A DNA stretch of 64,000 nt from Sphingopyxis sp. H050 (GTDB lineage Bacteria; Pseudomonadota; Alphaproteobacteria; Sphingomonadales; Sphingomonadaceae), in NCBI RefSeq assembly GCF_001468265.1, contig NZ_LNRZ01000003.1:535538-599537 (forward strand), in the 5' to 3' direction. This document shows, in pieces, positions 7,909-17,927 of the stretch. Numbering within the stretch: the stretch's first letter is position 1; every line of letters starts with the position of its first letter. Made by a program: the position numbers and the translations under genes. Under the pieces are notes generated by a model that saw only the letters and a program-made list of their open reading frames with translations, was not told where the DNA came from and searched no databases.

Positions 7909-10034
7909 TTGGCCGCAAAGGCATATTTGTCGGCCGCCTCGGCGATGATCTTGTCGGTCGGCTTGCCCTGTCCGTGGCCGGCGCGGGTTTCGACGCGGAT
8001 CAGGTGCGGCTTGTCGCCGACCTGGGCGTGCTGCAACTCGGCGGTATATTTGAAGCTGTGGCCCGGCACGACGCGGTCGTCGGTGTCGGCGGTCGTCACC
8101 AGCACCGCCGGATACGTCTTGCCCGCCTTGATGTTATGATAGGGCGAGTAGGCGAGGAGATTGCGGAAATCCGCCTCCTTCGACGGATAGCCATAATCGT
8201 CGACCCAATAGCGCCCCGCGGTGAAGCGGTCGAAGCGCAGCATGTCCATCACGCCGACCGCGGGCAGCGCCGCGGCGAACAGGTCGGGGCGCTGGTTGAC
8301 CACCGCGCCGACGAGCAGCCCGCCGTTCGACCCGCCCTCGATCGCGAGCTGGCCCTTGCCGGTGATCCCCTGCGCGATCAGATATTCGCCCGCGGCGATG
8401 AAGTCGTCGAAGACATTCTGCTTCTTGTCGAGGCGGCCGGCGTCATGCCACGCCTTGCCATATTCGCCGCCGCCACGGATGTTCGCGACGACGAACACGC
8501 CGCCCTTGTCGACCCAGGCGAGCTTGGTCGGCGAGAAGGCAGGGATCTGCGACAGGTTGAAGCCGCCATAGCCATAGAGCAATGTCGGCGAACCCTTGCT
8601 GCGGTCGAGGCCCTTTTTCATCACGATGAACATCGGCACTTCGGTGCCGTCCTTCGATTTGAAGAAACGCTGTTCGACCGAGAACTGCTTGGGATCGAAA
8701 GTCAGCTTGGGCTGCGCGAAAATCTCGCTCTTGCCCGTGACCGTGTCGAGCCGGAAGATGGTCGTCGGGGTCGCATAGCTCGCGAAGCTGTAAAAGGTTT
8801 CGGGGTCGCTTGACTTGCCGCCGAAGCCCGAGGCCGCGCCGATGTCGGCGAGCCGGATGTTGGAGATCGGCTTGCCGTCGAGCGCGACCAGCCGCGCTTC
8901 CGACTTGGCGTCGCCGAGGTAGGACAGGATGATGCGGTCGCCGACGCGCGATGCGCCAACAAGCGTGTCCGCCTCCTCGGCCACCAGCTGGGTCAGCGCC
9001 TTCGGCTTCCGGATGTCGAGCGAGACGAGGCGCGCACGCGGCGCATCCTTGTTGGTGACAAAGGTGAAGCGCGAGCCGGTGTTGGTCACATATTCCCAGT
9101 TGTTCGCATAATCGTCGACCAGCGGGATCGCCTTGCCGCCCTTCACCGGGTGGAGCGTCAGGCCATAGCGCTCGTCGGTGCCCTCCGACGAGGTAATCAG
9201 CACATATTTGCCGTCGTCGGTGACCGTCGCGGCATGGTTGAGCTTCGGGCGGTCGGGCGTCGCGTGGATCAGCACGTCGGCGCTCTGCGGCGTACCGAGC
9301 TTATGGAAATAGACCGCGTGATTCTCGTTGAGCGACTGAAAGGCTTCGCCTTCCTTCGGTTCGGGAAAGCGCGAATAATAAAAGCCGCTGCCGTCCTTGG
9401 CCCATTCCAGCCCCGAAAATTTCACCCAGCGAATCTCGTCGCCGGTATCCTGTCCGGTCGCGACGTCCTTGACCCGGACGATGCGCCAGTCGGTGCCGCC
9501 GTCCTGCACCGAATAGAGGAGATATTTGCCGTCCTCCGACGGGCTCCACCCGCCGAGCGCGGTCGCGCCGTCCTTGGCCCACGTGTTGGGGTCGATGAGG
9601 ACGCGGCCCTCCCCCTTCAGCCCTTCGCGAACGAAGAGCACCGCTTGCGGCTGGAGACCGTCGTTTCGCGTGTAGAAATAGCGCGTCCCCGCCTTGGTCG
9701 GCAGGCCGAAGCGCTCGTAATTATACAGCTCGGTCATCCGCTTCTTGAACGCATCGCGGCCGGGCAGCGTCGCGAGATAGGCGTCGGTGACCTTGTTCTG
9801 ATCGGCGACCCACGCCGCGACCTTCGGATTGACGCGGACGTCGTCCTCCAGCCAGCGATAGGGGTCGGCGACCTCGACGCCGAACTGCGGATCGACGGTG
9901 TTGCCGCGCTCGGTCGCGGGATAGGCGGGCTTCACGCTGGCAGCGGATGCCGCGGCATCGGCCGCCTGGGCGGCAGCGGGCGTCATCATCAGCGCGACCA
10001 GCGCAAGCGGGGCGCAGAAATTTTTGGGGGGCAT
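7884..10034 (-). CDS. Prolyl oligopeptidase, S9A family, secreted
   Basis: From ATG 10034 the protein has 716 residues with a signal peptide (cleavage around AQA). A beta-propeller N-domain with the PYRWLEDD signature is followed by the alpha/beta-hydrolase domain: nucleophile Ser near residue 568 in GGSNGGLL, Asp in TADTDDRVVPGHS and His in RAGHGQG. It cleaves short peptides after proline. The frame is open up to 10262, but a terminator hairpin belonging to rplQ lies at 10142-10175 and the upstream residues are not protein-like; GAGGA precedes 10034. First gene of a likely three-gene transcript. Confidence 0.93.
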   Translation of the reverse strand: MPPKNFCAPLALVALMMTPAAAQAADAAASAASVKPAYPATERGNTVDPQFGVEVADPYRWLEDDVRVNPKVAAWVADQNKVTDAYLATLPGRDAFKKRMTELYNYERFGLPTKAGTRYFYTRNDGLQPQAVLFVREGLKGEGRVLIDPNTWAKDGATALGGWSPSEDGKYLLYSVQDGGTDWRIVRVKDVATGQDTGDEIRWVKFSGLEWAKDGSGFYYSRFPEPKEGEAFQSLNENHAVYFHKLGTPQSADVLIHATPDRPKLNHAATVTDDGKYVLITSSEGTDERYGLTLHPVKGGKAIPLVDDYANNWEYVTNTGSRFTFVTNKDAPRARLVSLDIRKPKALTQLVAEEADTLVGASRVGDRIILSYLGDAKSEARLVALDGKPISNIRLADIGAASGFGGKSSDPETFYSFASYATPTTIFRLDTVTGKSEIFAQPKLTFDPKQFSVEQRFFKSKDGTEVPMFIVMKKGLDRSKGSPTLLYGYGGFNLSQIPAFSPTKLAWVDKGGVFVVANIRGGGEYGKAWHDAGRLDKKQNVFDDFIAAGEYLIAQGITGKGQLAIEGGSNGGLLVGAVVNQRPDLFAAALPAVGVMDMLRFDRFTAGRYWVDDYGYPSKEADFRNLLAYSPYHNIKAGKTYPAVLVTTADTDDRVVPGHSFKYTAELQHAQVGDKPHLIRVETRAGHGQGKPTDKIIAEAADKYAFAAKWTGLAVE

Positions 10035-10141
10035 GGCAAGGCGATCCTCATCGCAAGAGATATTATCGTATGTGCCAATGTAAGGATCGAACGGAGCCGG
10101 GCAAGCGGATTTGATGCCGAGATGCCACGCTTTTGCGCATG

Positions 10142-10175
10142 AAAAAGGGCGGCCATCCCTTCGGACGCCGCCCTT
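10142..10175 (-). terminator. Terminator of the rpsM-rplQ operon
   Basis: On the minus strand AAGGGCGGC (10175-10167) pairs with GCCGCCCTT (10153-10145), followed by a run of T. It lies 26 bases after the rplQ stop. Confidence 0.85.
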
Positions 10176-10200
10176 GATCTCTTGTGGCTGAAAGCGCGGC

Positions 10201-10620
10201 TTACGCGTCTTCCAGTTCCTCGTCGGTGAAGACCGGACCCGAATCCTGGCCCTTGGCGTCAACGTCGCGGTCGACGAATTCGATGATCGCGATCGGGGCG
10301 GCGTCCGAGGCGCGGATGCCGGCCTTGATGATGCGGGTGTAGCCGCCGTTGCGGTCCTTGTAGCGTTCGGCGAGGACGTCGAACAGCTTCACGAGCTGCG
10401 TGTCGTCCATCAGGCGGCTGTTCGCAAGGCGGCGATTGGCAAGGCCGCCACGCTTGGCCAGCGTGACCAGCTTTTCGATATAGGGGCGCAGTTCCTTCGC
10501 CTTGGCGACGGTCGTCGTGATCTGCTCATGCTTGATGAGCGAAGCCGACATGTTGCGGAACAGGGCCGTGCGATGCGCGCTCGTGCGCTGAAGCTTCCGG
10601 CCACCCGATTTATGACGCAT
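10201..10620 (-). CDS. rplQ: 50S ribosomal protein L17
   Basis: The 139-residue product opens with [10 protein letters not shown] and continues [13 protein letters not shown], the universal L17 start, with an acidic tail typical of alphaproteobacteria (EELEDA). It is a large-subunit protein near the peptide exit tunnel. It is the last gene of the rpsM-rpsK-rpoA-rplQ operon and is separated from rpoA by 165 bases containing a long palindromic repeat, unusual for a ribosomal operon. Confidence 0.97.
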   Translation of the reverse strand: MRHKSGGRKLQRTSAHRTALFRNMSASLIKHEQITTTVAKAKELRPYIEKLVTLAKRGGLANRRLANSRLMDDTQLVKLFDVLAERYKDRNGGYTRIIKAGIRASDAAPIAIIEFVDRDVDAKGQDSGPVFTDEELEDA

Positions 10621-10700
10621 GATATAGTCCTTCGTTCGTTAAGGGCCCGTGTGAGGTAGCCCAGACCAGGTCGATTGGCGGGTCGACCCATTCCCCACCC

Positions 10701-10780
10701 CGTCGCCCCCGCGAAGGCGGGGGCCGCTGGAGGCATAGCGCGCAAGCTTGCAGGCGGCCCCCGCTTTCGCGGGGGCGACG
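10701..10780. repeat. Palindromic repeat, family C (CGTCGCCCCCGCG), between rpoA and rplQ
   Basis: Arms CGTCGCCCCCGCGAAGGCGG and the near-complement flank a 26-base loop. Related copies are at 17844, 38879, 43927 and 52422. The element ends five bases from the rpoA stop. Confidence 0.88.
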
Positions 10781-10785
10781 TGCTT

Positions 10786-11844
10786 TTAACCCAGCAGCTC
10801 CTGTTCGAGCTTCTTGGCCATTTCCTCGATATTCTCGGGCGGCCAGCCGGGGATGTCCATGCCGAGGCGCAGGCCCATCGACGACAGCACTTCCTTGATT
10901 TCGTTCAAGGACTTGCGGCCGAAGTTCGGGGTACGGAGCATTTCGGCTTCGGTCTTCTGAACGAGATCACCGATATAGATGATGTTGTCGTTCTTGAGGC
11001 AGTTGGCCGAGCGGACCGACAGTTCGAGCTCGTCGACTTTCTTGAGCAGGAAGCGGTTGAGCTGGTTGACGTCGCTCTCGTCGGCGGTGGTCGGCGACGC
11101 CGCCATGCCGATCATGCCGCTGTCGTTCATCGCTTCCTCGAAGTGGACGAAGACCTGCAGCTGGTCCTGAAGGATGCGCGCAGCGTAAGCGACGGCGTCT
11201 TCCGGGGTGACCGTGCCGTCGGTTTCGACGGTCAGGCTCAGCTTGTCGAAGTCCAACTCCTGGCCGATACGCGCATTGTCGACCTTGTAGGCGACCTGGC
11301 GGACGGGCGAATAGAGCGAGTCGACCGGGATCAGACCGATCGGCGCGTCGGCCGGACGGTTGGCGGTCGCGGGGACATAGCCCTTGCCGGTGTCGGCGAC
11401 GAGTTCCATGTTCAGCGTCGCGCCATCGTCGAGGTGGCAGATGACATGGTTCGGGTTCATCACCTTGATGTCGCCCGAGACCATGATGTCGCCGGCCTTG
11501 ACGGTCGCGGGACCGGTGGCCGAAAGCTGGAGCCGCTTCGGGCCTTCGCCTTCCATCTTGAGCGCGATCTGCTTCACGTTGAGGACGATGTCGGTCACGT
11601 CTTCACGCACGCCGGCCAGGCTCGAGAATTCGTGCAGGACGTTCTCGATCTTGATCGACGTGATGGCCGCACCCTGGAGCGACGACAGCAGAACGCGGCG
11701 CAGCGCGTTGCCGAGCGTCAGGCCAAAACCGCGCTCAAGCGGCTCGGCGACGAAGGTCGCCTTGCGCTTGCCGTCGGTGCCGGCCTTGATTTCCAGGTTG
11801 CTGGGCTTCTTCAATTCCTGCCAGTTCCGGATATTGACAGTCAT
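10786..11844 (-). CDS. rpoA: RNA polymerase alpha subunit
   Basis: A 352-residue protein with the N-terminal dimerisation domain ([21 protein letters not shown] near 35-55) and the C-terminal helix-hairpin-helix domain ([12 protein letters not shown] and [16 protein letters not shown], about 260-325) that binds UP elements and activators. ATG 11844 begins the conserved [14 protein letters not shown]; the longer open frame to 11979 is not family-like. It follows rpsK by about 100 bases. Confidence 0.97.
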   Translation of the reverse strand: MTVNIRNWQELKKPSNLEIKAGTDGKRKATFVAEPLERGFGLTLGNALRRVLLSSLQGAAITSIKIENVLHEFSSLAGVREDVTDIVLNVKQIALKMEGEGPKRLQLSATGPATVKAGDIMVSGDIKVMNPNHVICHLDDGATLNMELVADTGKGYVPATANRPADAPIGLIPVDSLYSPVRQVAYKVDNARIGQELDFDKLSLTVETDGTVTPEDAVAYAARILQDQLQVFVHFEEAMNDSGMIGMAASPTTADESDVNQLNRFLLKKVDELELSVRSANCLKNDNIIYIGDLVQKTEAEMLRTPNFGRKSLNEIKEVLSSMGLRLGMDIPGWPPENIEEMAKKLEQELLG

Positions 11845-11944
11845 GGACTTCCCTTTGCTAGTGGCGGGGCGGGCAGGGGTCGGCTGCGCGTCCAGCGAGG
11901 ATTTGGTGCGGGCGGCGCCCCGGCGGGGCGCGCCCGAAAAGGCG

Positions 11945-12334
11945 TCAGACGCGGCGGCGCTTGGCCGGGCGGACACCATTGTGCGGGATCGGCGTCACGT
12001 CGCGGATCGACGTGATGTGGAAACCCACGGCCTGCAACGCGCGCAGGGCCGATTCACGGCCGGCGCCCGGTCCCTTGACCTCGACTTCCAGCGTGCGGAC
12101 GCCGTGTTCGGCGGCCTTCTTGCCGGCGTCTTCGGCGCAAACCTGCGCGGCATAAGGGGTCGACTTGCGGCTGCCCTTGAAGCCCATCATGCCGGCGCTC
12201 GACCAGGCAATCGCATTGCCCTGCGCGTCGGTGATGGTGATCATGGTGTTGTTGAAGGTCGCGTTGACGTGCGCGACGCCCGACGAGATATTCTTGCGTT
12301 CGCGCCGACGAAGGCGCTGCGGTTCACGAGCCAT
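11945..12334 (-). CDS. rpsK: 30S ribosomal protein S11
   Basis: The 129-residue product has the S11 core ([31 protein letters not shown]) and ends in RPAKRRRV. It lies on the 30S platform near the mRNA path. Located between rpsM and rpoA in the usual order, 75 bases after rpsM. Confidence 0.97.
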   Translation of the reverse strand: MAREPQRLRRRERKNISSGVAHVNATFNNTMITITDAQGNAIAWSSAGMMGFKGSRKSTPYAAQVCAEDAGKKAAEHGVRTLEVEVKGPGAGRESALRALQAVGFHITSIRDVTPIPHNGVRPAKRRRV

Positions 12335-12409
12335 TGTGCTGTATCCTACCTAAATCCGTAAAGCGGCCGGGGCGCAGCCAGAAGGCGGCCGCCGGCGCGA
12401 AAAACCGGC

Positions 12410-12778
12410 TTACTTCTTCTTGCCGGCGATCGGCTTCGCCTTGCCCTTGCGGGTGCGCGCATTGGTGTGCGTGCGCTGGCCGCGGACGGGAAGGCCCTTG
12501 CGATGACGCAGGCCGCGATAGCAGGCGAGGTCCATCAGGCGCTTGATGTTCATCGCCGTGTTGCGGCGAAGATCACCCTCGACCGTGTGGTCGGCGTCCA
12601 GCGTTTCGCGGATCTGGAGGACTTCGGCGTCCGACAGGTCCTGAACGCGGCGGCTGTGGTCGATGCCCAGCTTGTCGGCGATGTCGACGGCGGTCTTGCG
12701 GCCGATGCCGTGGATGTAGGTGAGCGCAATGATAACGCGCTTGTTGGTGGGCAGGTTGACGCCCGCGATACGTGCCAT
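12410..12778 (-). CDS. rpsM: 30S ribosomal protein S13
   Basis: A 122-residue product starting [10 protein letters not shown], with [10 protein letters not shown] and the C-terminal basic signature [18 protein letters not shown], which contacts the A- and P-site tRNAs. ATG 12778 fits the family start; the frame is open further upstream without similarity. It is the first gene of this operon here: secY and adk, often upstream in relatives, are absent from the window. Confidence 0.97.
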   Translation of the reverse strand: MARIAGVNLPTNKRVIIALTYIHGIGRKTAVDIADKLGIDHSRRVQDLSDAEVLQIRETLDADHTVEGDLRRNTAMNIKRLMDLACYRGLRHRKGLPVRGQRTHTNARTRKGKAKPIAGKKK

Positions 12779-12912
12779 TGGGTACTTTCTCCTGCTCCAC
12801 AGGGTCGCTGGCAACGACCCCATCTCAAAGCGTCTGATTTCCAACGCAAAAAACGGACCACGAATACGCTTGGAGCGTTTCGCCGTCCGGTCAGGCTGTC
12901 GGAATGGTGCGC

Positions 12913-12940
12913 AATTAGGGTGAGTCGCGCGCAAAGTCAA
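12913..12940 (-). promoter_or_regulatory. Putative promoter of the rpsM operon
   Basis: On the minus strand TTGACT (12940-12935) and CTAATT (12918-12913) are 16 bases apart, about 135 bases before the rpsM start. A reasonable housekeeping promoter match by eye. Confidence 0.45.
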
Positions 12941-12997
12941 GCGAAGCGCGGCAGATTGCGCCAGGTCCTCCCGGTGGCGAGGCCATGGGAAGGAAGC

Positions 12998-13789
12998 TTA
13001 TGGTTGCGAGGTAAGCGCCACCGCGCGCTCGTGCAAGCGGCTGACGACGGCCCGGTGGATGCCGGGGGCGCAGGCGATGACGCCGAAGGCTTGCGCGCGC
13101 GGGGTGTTGAAGACGAGCGGTTCGCCGAAGGCGTCGGTGACGACGGCCCCGGCCTCGGTCGCGATCAGCGCCGCGGCGGCGACGTCCCACTCGAACCCCC
13201 AGCGCAGGGTCGCGACCAGATCGGCGCGGTCGTCGGCGACCAGCGCCATGCGCAGCGCGATGCTGTTGGGCTTCGTCACCATGATCAGGTCGCGGTCGAT
13301 CTTGGGCAGGCTGTCGGCGGGGACACGCGATCCGTCGAAGATCATCCGGCGGCTGGCGCGCAGCGTTTCGCCGTTCAATGTCGCGCCCTTGCCCTTTTGC
13401 GCGACCCACAGCTCGTCGAGCGCGGGCGCGTATAGCACGCCCAGTTCGGGTTCGCCGTCGATGACGAGCGCGACCGACACGCACCAGCCGGGCCGCCCGC
13501 GAATGAAATCGCGCGTGCCGTCGATCGGATCGACGCACCACATGGCGCGGCACGTCAGCCGGTCCTCATTGTCGGCCGTCTCTTCGGACAGCCAGCCAGC
13601 CTCGGGCACCATCGCGCCGAGCACGGCCTTGAGGCGCGCGTCGACCGCCAGATCGACGTCGCTGACCGGATTGTCGTGCGACTTGTTCCACACGTCGATG
13701 GCGCGCCCTTCGCCGCGCCAGCGCGCCATCGCCATGTCGCCGACCTCGCGGGTGGCGGCGATCACGGCTTCGAGGTTGCGACCCGGCAT
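12998..13789 (-). CDS. Inositol monophosphatase-family phosphatase, CysQ-like
   Basis: The 263-residue protein has the lithium-sensitive phosphatase motifs: WLSEET (metal-binding Glu, about 66-71), WCVDPIDGTRDF (about 84-95) and the late WDVAAAALIATEAGA. It most resembles the CysQ branch, which removes the 3'-phosphate from PAP produced during sulfate assimilation; inositol phosphate or NADP(H) are other possible substrates. It starts 7 bases after the pmbA stop, so the two are co-transcribed. The family is certain, the substrate inferred. Confidence 0.85.
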   Translation of the reverse strand: MPGRNLEAVIAATREVGDMAMARWRGEGRAIDVWNKSHDNPVSDVDLAVDARLKAVLGAMVPEAGWLSEETADNEDRLTCRAMWCVDPIDGTRDFIRGRPGWCVSVALVIDGEPELGVLYAPALDELWVAQKGKGATLNGETLRASRRMIFDGSRVPADSLPKIDRDLIMVTKPNSIALRMALVADDRADLVATLRWGFEWDVAAAALIATEAGAVVTDAFGEPLVFNTPRAQAFGVIACAPGIHRAVVSRLHERAVALTSQP

Positions 13790-13795
13790 CGGGGT

Positions 13796-15139
13796 CTAGC
13801 CCGACGCGACGGTCATGCCGTCGATGCGCAAGGTCGGCACATTGGTGCCGTGACGGAATTCCAGGTCGTTCGCGGGGATCAGCGCCGCGAACATGTCGAT
13901 GAGGTTGCTAGCGACGGTGAATTCGGCGATCGGCCCGGCGATCTGTCCATCGCGGATCACGAAGCCCGACGCGCCGCGGCTGTAGTCGCCGGTGACCGGG
14001 TTGACGCCCTGGCCGATCAGCTCGGTGACGTAGATCCCCTCCTTGATGTCGGCCATCAGCGCGTCGGGCGTGACGCTGCCCGCGGCGAGATGCAGGTTGC
14101 TCGCGCTGACCCCCGACGCGCCGCCGCCGCGGCTGGCATGACCCGTCGGTTCGAGACCGAGCTGCTTCGCCGATGCGGTGTCGAGCAGCCAGCCGGTGAT
14201 CTTGCCCCCGGTCACGATGTCGCGCGGTGCGGTCGGCAGGCCCTCGCCGTCGAAGGCGCGGCTGCGCAGCCCGCGCCGGCGGTGTGGGTCGTCGCGGACG
14301 ATGATGCTGCTGTCGAACAGCGCCTGGTCTTCCTTGCCGAGCAGGAAGCTGGTGCCGCGGGCGATCGCGGGGCCCGCGATCGCGCTCAGCAGGTGGCCGA
14401 CGATGCTCGCGCCGATGCGCGGATCGAGGATGACGGGCAGCTTGCCGGTCGGCGCCTTGCCGGGATTGAGGCGCTTGACCGCGCGGCTGCCGGCGCGGAC
14501 GCCGATCTCTTCGGCGCTTTCGAGGTCCGACAGGTGGTGCGCGCTGTGCCAGCCATAGTCGCGCTGCATGCTCGCGCCTTCGCCCGCGATGACGCTCGCG
14601 GACAGGCTGTGGCCGCTCGACCCATAACCGCCCAGGAAGCCATGGCTGGTCGCGAGCGCAAAGCGGGTGCGGCTGTGGCTGGCGCTGCCGCCCTCGCTGT
14701 TGGTGACGCCGGCGACGGCGCGGGCGGCCTCTTCGACCGCAAGCGCGGCGGCGCGCAGCGCCTGCGGATCGGCCTCGCTGCCGTCGTCGAGATCGAAGTC
14801 GGGGGCGGTGCCGCGGAAGAGGCGGTCCTGCGGTGCCAGCCCCGAATAGGGATCCTCGGGCGCCTCGCGCGCCATCGCAATGCAGCGCTCGACCAGCTTG
14901 GCGAGTTCGCCCGCGTCCATGTCGGCGGTCGAGACGCTGGCGCTGCGCTGGCCGACGAAGACGCGCAGGCTGATGTCCTGTCCTTCGGAGCGTTCGACAT
15001 CCTCGAGCGCGCCGAGCCGCATCGACACCGAGGTCGCGGCGTTGCAATAATAAAGCGCGTCGGCGGCGTCGGCGCCGGCTTTGGTCGCGGCGTCGCACAG
15101 CATCTGGGCGCGGTCGAGGGCTTCGGCAACGGTCAGCAT
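13796..15139 (-). CDS. pmbA: TldE/PmbA-type subunit of the TldD/TldE metalloprotease
   Basis: A 447-residue protein with the PmbA layout: an N-terminal domain with SVSMRLGALEDVERSEGQDI, a central region, and a C-terminal barrel with GHASRGGGASGVSASNL and YVTELIGQGVNPVTGDYSRGASGF. PmbA pairs with TldD, which carries the zinc site; the complex degrades unfolded peptides and matures some peptide antibiotics such as microcins. tldD is not in the window. It is followed closely by the CysQ-like gene. Confidence 0.92.
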   Translation of the reverse strand: MLTVAEALDRAQMLCDAATKAGADAADALYYCNAATSVSMRLGALEDVERSEGQDISLRVFVGQRSASVSTADMDAGELAKLVERCIAMAREAPEDPYSGLAPQDRLFRGTAPDFDLDDGSEADPQALRAAALAVEEAARAVAGVTNSEGGSASHSRTRFALATSHGFLGGYGSSGHSLSASVIAGEGASMQRDYGWHSAHHLSDLESAEEIGVRAGSRAVKRLNPGKAPTGKLPVILDPRIGASIVGHLLSAIAGPAIARGTSFLLGKEDQALFDSSIIVRDDPHRRRGLRSRAFDGEGLPTAPRDIVTGGKITGWLLDTASAKQLGLEPTGHASRGGGASGVSASNLHLAAGSVTPDALMADIKEGIYVTELIGQGVNPVTGDYSRGASGFVIRDGQIAGPIAEFTVASNLIDMFAALIPANDLEFRHGTNVPTLRIDGMTVASG

Positions 15140-15190
15140 GGCCGCGCCCTATACGGCGCGCGGGTCAGCGTCAAAATCTAAAGTCGGTGA

Positions 15191-15589
15191 TTACTTCGCG
15201 ATCGCGGCGATGGCGTCCGTCGCGGCCATCGCGCCGCTGACCCACAGGAAGGGCAGCGTCAGCGCAGCCGCCCACAGGCGACGCGTGTCGCGGCGGAAGC
15301 GCTGGTGGAGCCCGCGGCTGGCGAGCGCCTGACGGCTGAGGTGATACCAGCGGCGTTCGGTCGAGCGTGCGATCGGCAAGGCGAGCGCGACAAGCATGAT
15401 TAGCGCGACGACGATGAGGGCGGACGGCGCCCCGGCCGCGACGGCGCTCATGACAAGCCAGATCTGGAGGGCGGCAAAGGCGATCAGCGCCGCGGCGGCG
15501 TGGACCGTCATCCGGCGCCCCAGGCTGCGTGCCGGCGGCACGCTTGCAGTCGCTCGGCGCCAGAGGCGCGGTTCGAACGTCGATGCCAT
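15191..15589 (-). CDS. Small membrane protein of unknown function
   Basis: 132 residues with hydrophobic segments near 28-52 and 55-76, then a basic amphipathic stretch (RRWYHLSRQALASRGLHQRF) and a third hydrophobic segment near 108-128. I do not recognise the family. It begins 51 bases upstream of pmbA on the same strand and may share its transcript. Confidence 0.65.
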   Translation of the reverse strand: MASTFEPRLWRRATASVPPARSLGRRMTVHAAAALIAFAALQIWLVMSAVAAGAPSALIVVALIMLVALALPIARSTERRWYHLSRQALASRGLHQRFRRDTRRLWAAALTLPFLWVSGAMAATDAIAAIAK

Positions 15590-15860
15590 GTTTTCAGCCT
15601 CCCCGGCCGGCGATTCCCAGAAACCGCACGTTTTGCCCCAAATAATCCCAAGTCAAGACACTCTGCCCGCGATTCGTTAATTTTTGCATTCAATTCATCC
15701 CGGAATCGTAACAAAATCGCGTCGGAGTGCCGAAATCGCTGCAAAATAGGCGCTATTCGTCGCTCAGACGGCTCAAAACTGCTGCCAGTCGTCGAGCGCG
15801 AGACGTCGTTGGTCGACTTGCATCCAAAGCGCATGTCGATAGCGTCTAGCCCTTGTCCGA

Positions 15861-15880
15861 TTGCAGACATCCATCTGCAA
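15861..15880 (+). promoter_or_regulatory. Inverted repeat TTGCAGA-N6-TCTGCAA in the leader of the S9 peptidase gene
   Basis: Perfect 7-bp arms, ending 22 bases before the start codon at 15902. It could be an operator or a small leader hairpin. The rest of the 312-base gap (15590-15901) is relatively AT-rich and holds no gene I can support; a promoter for the peptidase gene is expected there. Confidence 0.35.
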
Positions 15881-15901
15881 CCATGCAACCGGGGAATATC
15901 G

Positions 15902-17836
15902 ATGCGTTACCTGACTTTCGTCGCCGCCCTCACTTTGCCGTTCGCGCCCGCTCTGGCGCAGGAGGCCGCCACGCCGGCGGTCGAGCCCAAGCCCGCGGCG
16001 CTGGTCGCCGACGGCTTGCCGGAAGTGCCGGCCGAGCTTGCCGCCGCAACGCGGCCCTATATGGAAAATCGCGGCGCGGGCTTCGTCGGCTGGAACCCGG
16101 TCGACCGATCGATGCTGATCTCGACGCGCTTCGGCAACACCAACCAGATCCACCGCGTCGCGATGCCGATGGGCGCGCGCAAGCAGCTGACCTTCGAGGC
16201 CGAACCCGTCGGCTCGGCCGCCTGGTCGCCGAAGAGCGCCGACATCATGCTCCTCCAGAAGGACGTCGGCGGCAATGAATTCTTTCAGATCTATGCGATG
16301 AAGAATGGCCGGCTCGAACTGCTGACCGATGGCAAGAGCCGCAACAGCTACAACGCGTGGAGCAAGGACGGCAGCCTGCTTGCCTTCACCTCGACGCGCC
16401 GCAACGGCCGCGACAGCGATATCTATCTGATGAACCCGCGCGACGCGGCATCGAGCAAGATGATCGCGCAGGTCTCGGGCGGCGGCTGGGGCGTCAGCGA
16501 CATCGCGCCGGACAAGAGCTGGGCGCTGGTCGGCAAATATGTCTCGGTGCAGAAGACCGATCTCTACCGCCTCGACCTCGCGACCGGCGCGATGACGCCG
16601 ATCGGCGACCACAGCAAGACGGTGGCGCTCGGCGGCGGCTCCTTTGCCCCCGACGGCACCATCTGGATCACCAGCGACGAGGGCAGCGATTTCCAGCGGC
16701 TCGGGACGCTCGATGCGGCGACGGGGAAGTTCACGCCCAAGGGGCCGGCCGAAAAGTGGGACGTCGACACGTTCGACATTTCGGACGACGGCAGCCTCAT
16801 CGCCTATGTCGTCAACGAGGCGGGGATAGCGAAGCTGCGCGTGATGGACGTCGCCAGCGGCAATGTCCGCACGGTCGAGCTGCCCGCCGGGATCATCGGC
16901 GGGATCGACATTGCCCCGTGGGGCGACATCGGCTTCAGCTTCACCTCGGCGCGCGCTGCGGCCGATGCGTACAGCGTCGATCCGAAAACGCTGAAGGTCA
17001 CCCGCTGGACCGAGAGCGAGACCGGCGGCCTCGACGTGACGCAGAATGTCGAGCCCGAGCTGGTCAAGGTCAAGAGCTTCGACGGGCTCGAAGTGTCGGG
17101 CTTCCTCTATCGCCCCGATCCCAAAAAATTCCCCGGCAAGCGCCCGCTGATCATGAGCGTCCACGGCGGCCCCGAGGGGCAGTCGCGCCCCGGCTTCATG
17201 GGCCGCAGCAATTATCTGCTGAACGAAATGGGCATCGCGCTCTTCTATCCCAACGTCCGCGGCTCGACCGGCTATGGCAAGACCTTCGTCAGCCTCGACA
17301 ACGGGCCGTTCAAGCGCGAGGACAGCGTGAAGGACATGGGCGCCTTCCTCGATACGCTCGCGAAGGACAAGAGCCTCGACGCGGGGCGCTTCGGCCTGAC
17401 CGGGGGCAGCTATGGCGGCTATATGTGCTATGCGGCGGCGACGCACTATGCCGACAAGCTGCGCGCGAACCTCTGCGTCGTCGCGATCTCGAACTTCGTG
17501 ACCTTCCTCGAAAACACGCAGGAATATCGCCGCGACCTCCGCCGCGTCGAATATGGCGACGAGCGCGTGCCCGAACAGCGCGCCAAGCTGATCGAGATTT
17601 CGCCGCTGACCCGCGTCGCCGACATCAAGAAGCCGCTGTTCATCGTCACCGGGGCGAACGACCCGCGCGTGCCCGCATCGGAAGCGGATCAGATCGTCGC
17701 GGCGGTGCGCAAGAACGGCGGTACGGCGTGGCACCTCGTCGGCACGAACGAGGGGCATGGCTTTGCGAAGAAGGAAAACGCCGATTATAATTTCTGGGCG
17801 TCGCTGCTTTTCTGGAAGCAGTATCTGCTGAACTGA
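15902..17836 (+). CDS. S9-family peptidase (S9C/dipeptidyl-peptidase-like), secreted
   Basis: From ATG 15902 the product has 644 residues: a signal peptide (cleavage after ALAQ), a WD/PD40-type beta-propeller (about 60-370) and a C-terminal alpha/beta hydrolase with the nucleophile in GGSYGGYM (Ser about 502), Asp in GANDPRVP and His in NEGHGF. It is an exported serine peptidase acting on oligopeptides. A longer open frame reaches 15500, but only 15902 puts the signal peptide at the N-terminus. A family C palindrome follows eight bases after the stop and may serve as terminator. Confidence 0.92.
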   Translation: MRYLTFVAALTLPFAPALAQEAATPAVEPKPAALVADGLPEVPAELAAATRPYMENRGAGFVGWNPVDRSMLISTRFGNTNQIHRVAMPMGARKQLTFEAEPVGSAAWSPKSADIMLLQKDVGGNEFFQIYAMKNGRLELLTDGKSRNSYNAWSKDGSLLAFTSTRRNGRDSDIYLMNPRDAASSKMIAQVSGGGWGVSDIAPDKSWALVGKYVSVQKTDLYRLDLATGAMTPIGDHSKTVALGGGSFAPDGTIWITSDEGSDFQRLGTLDAATGKFTPKGPAEKWDVDTFDISDDGSLIAYVVNEAGIAKLRVMDVASGNVRTVELPAGIIGGIDIAPWGDIGFSFTSARAAADAYSVDPKTLKVTRWTESETGGLDVTQNVEPELVKVKSFDGLEVSGFLYRPDPKKFPGKRPLIMSVHGGPEGQSRPGFMGRSNYLLNEMGIALFYPNVRGSTGYGKTFVSLDNGPFKREDSVKDMGAFLDTLAKDKSLDAGRFGLTGGSYGGYMCYAAATHYADKLRANLCVVAISNFVTFLENTQEYRRDLRRVEYGDERVPEQRAKLIEISPLTRVADIKKPLFIVTGANDPRVPASEADQIVAAVRKNGGTAWHLVGTNEGHGFAKKENADYNFWASLLFWKQYLLN

Positions 17837-17843
17837 CGCCGGG

Positions 17844-17920
17844 CGTCGCCCCCGCGAAGGCGGGGGCCGCTATCGGCGTTCAGCAAGGATGCAGGCGGCC
17901 CCGCCTTCGCGGGGGCGGCG
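17844..17920. repeat. Palindromic repeat, family C
   Basis: Arms CGTCGCCCCCGCGAAGGCGG and an imperfect complement, loop about 23 bases. It sits between two convergent genes and could terminate both; GCTATTTTTA follows on the plus side. Confidence 0.85.
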
Positions 17921-17927
17921 GCTATTT

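Noticed and set aside
15773..17758. 661-codon frame antisense to the S9 peptidase
   Set aside because: Mirror of a certain gene; no domain and biased composition.
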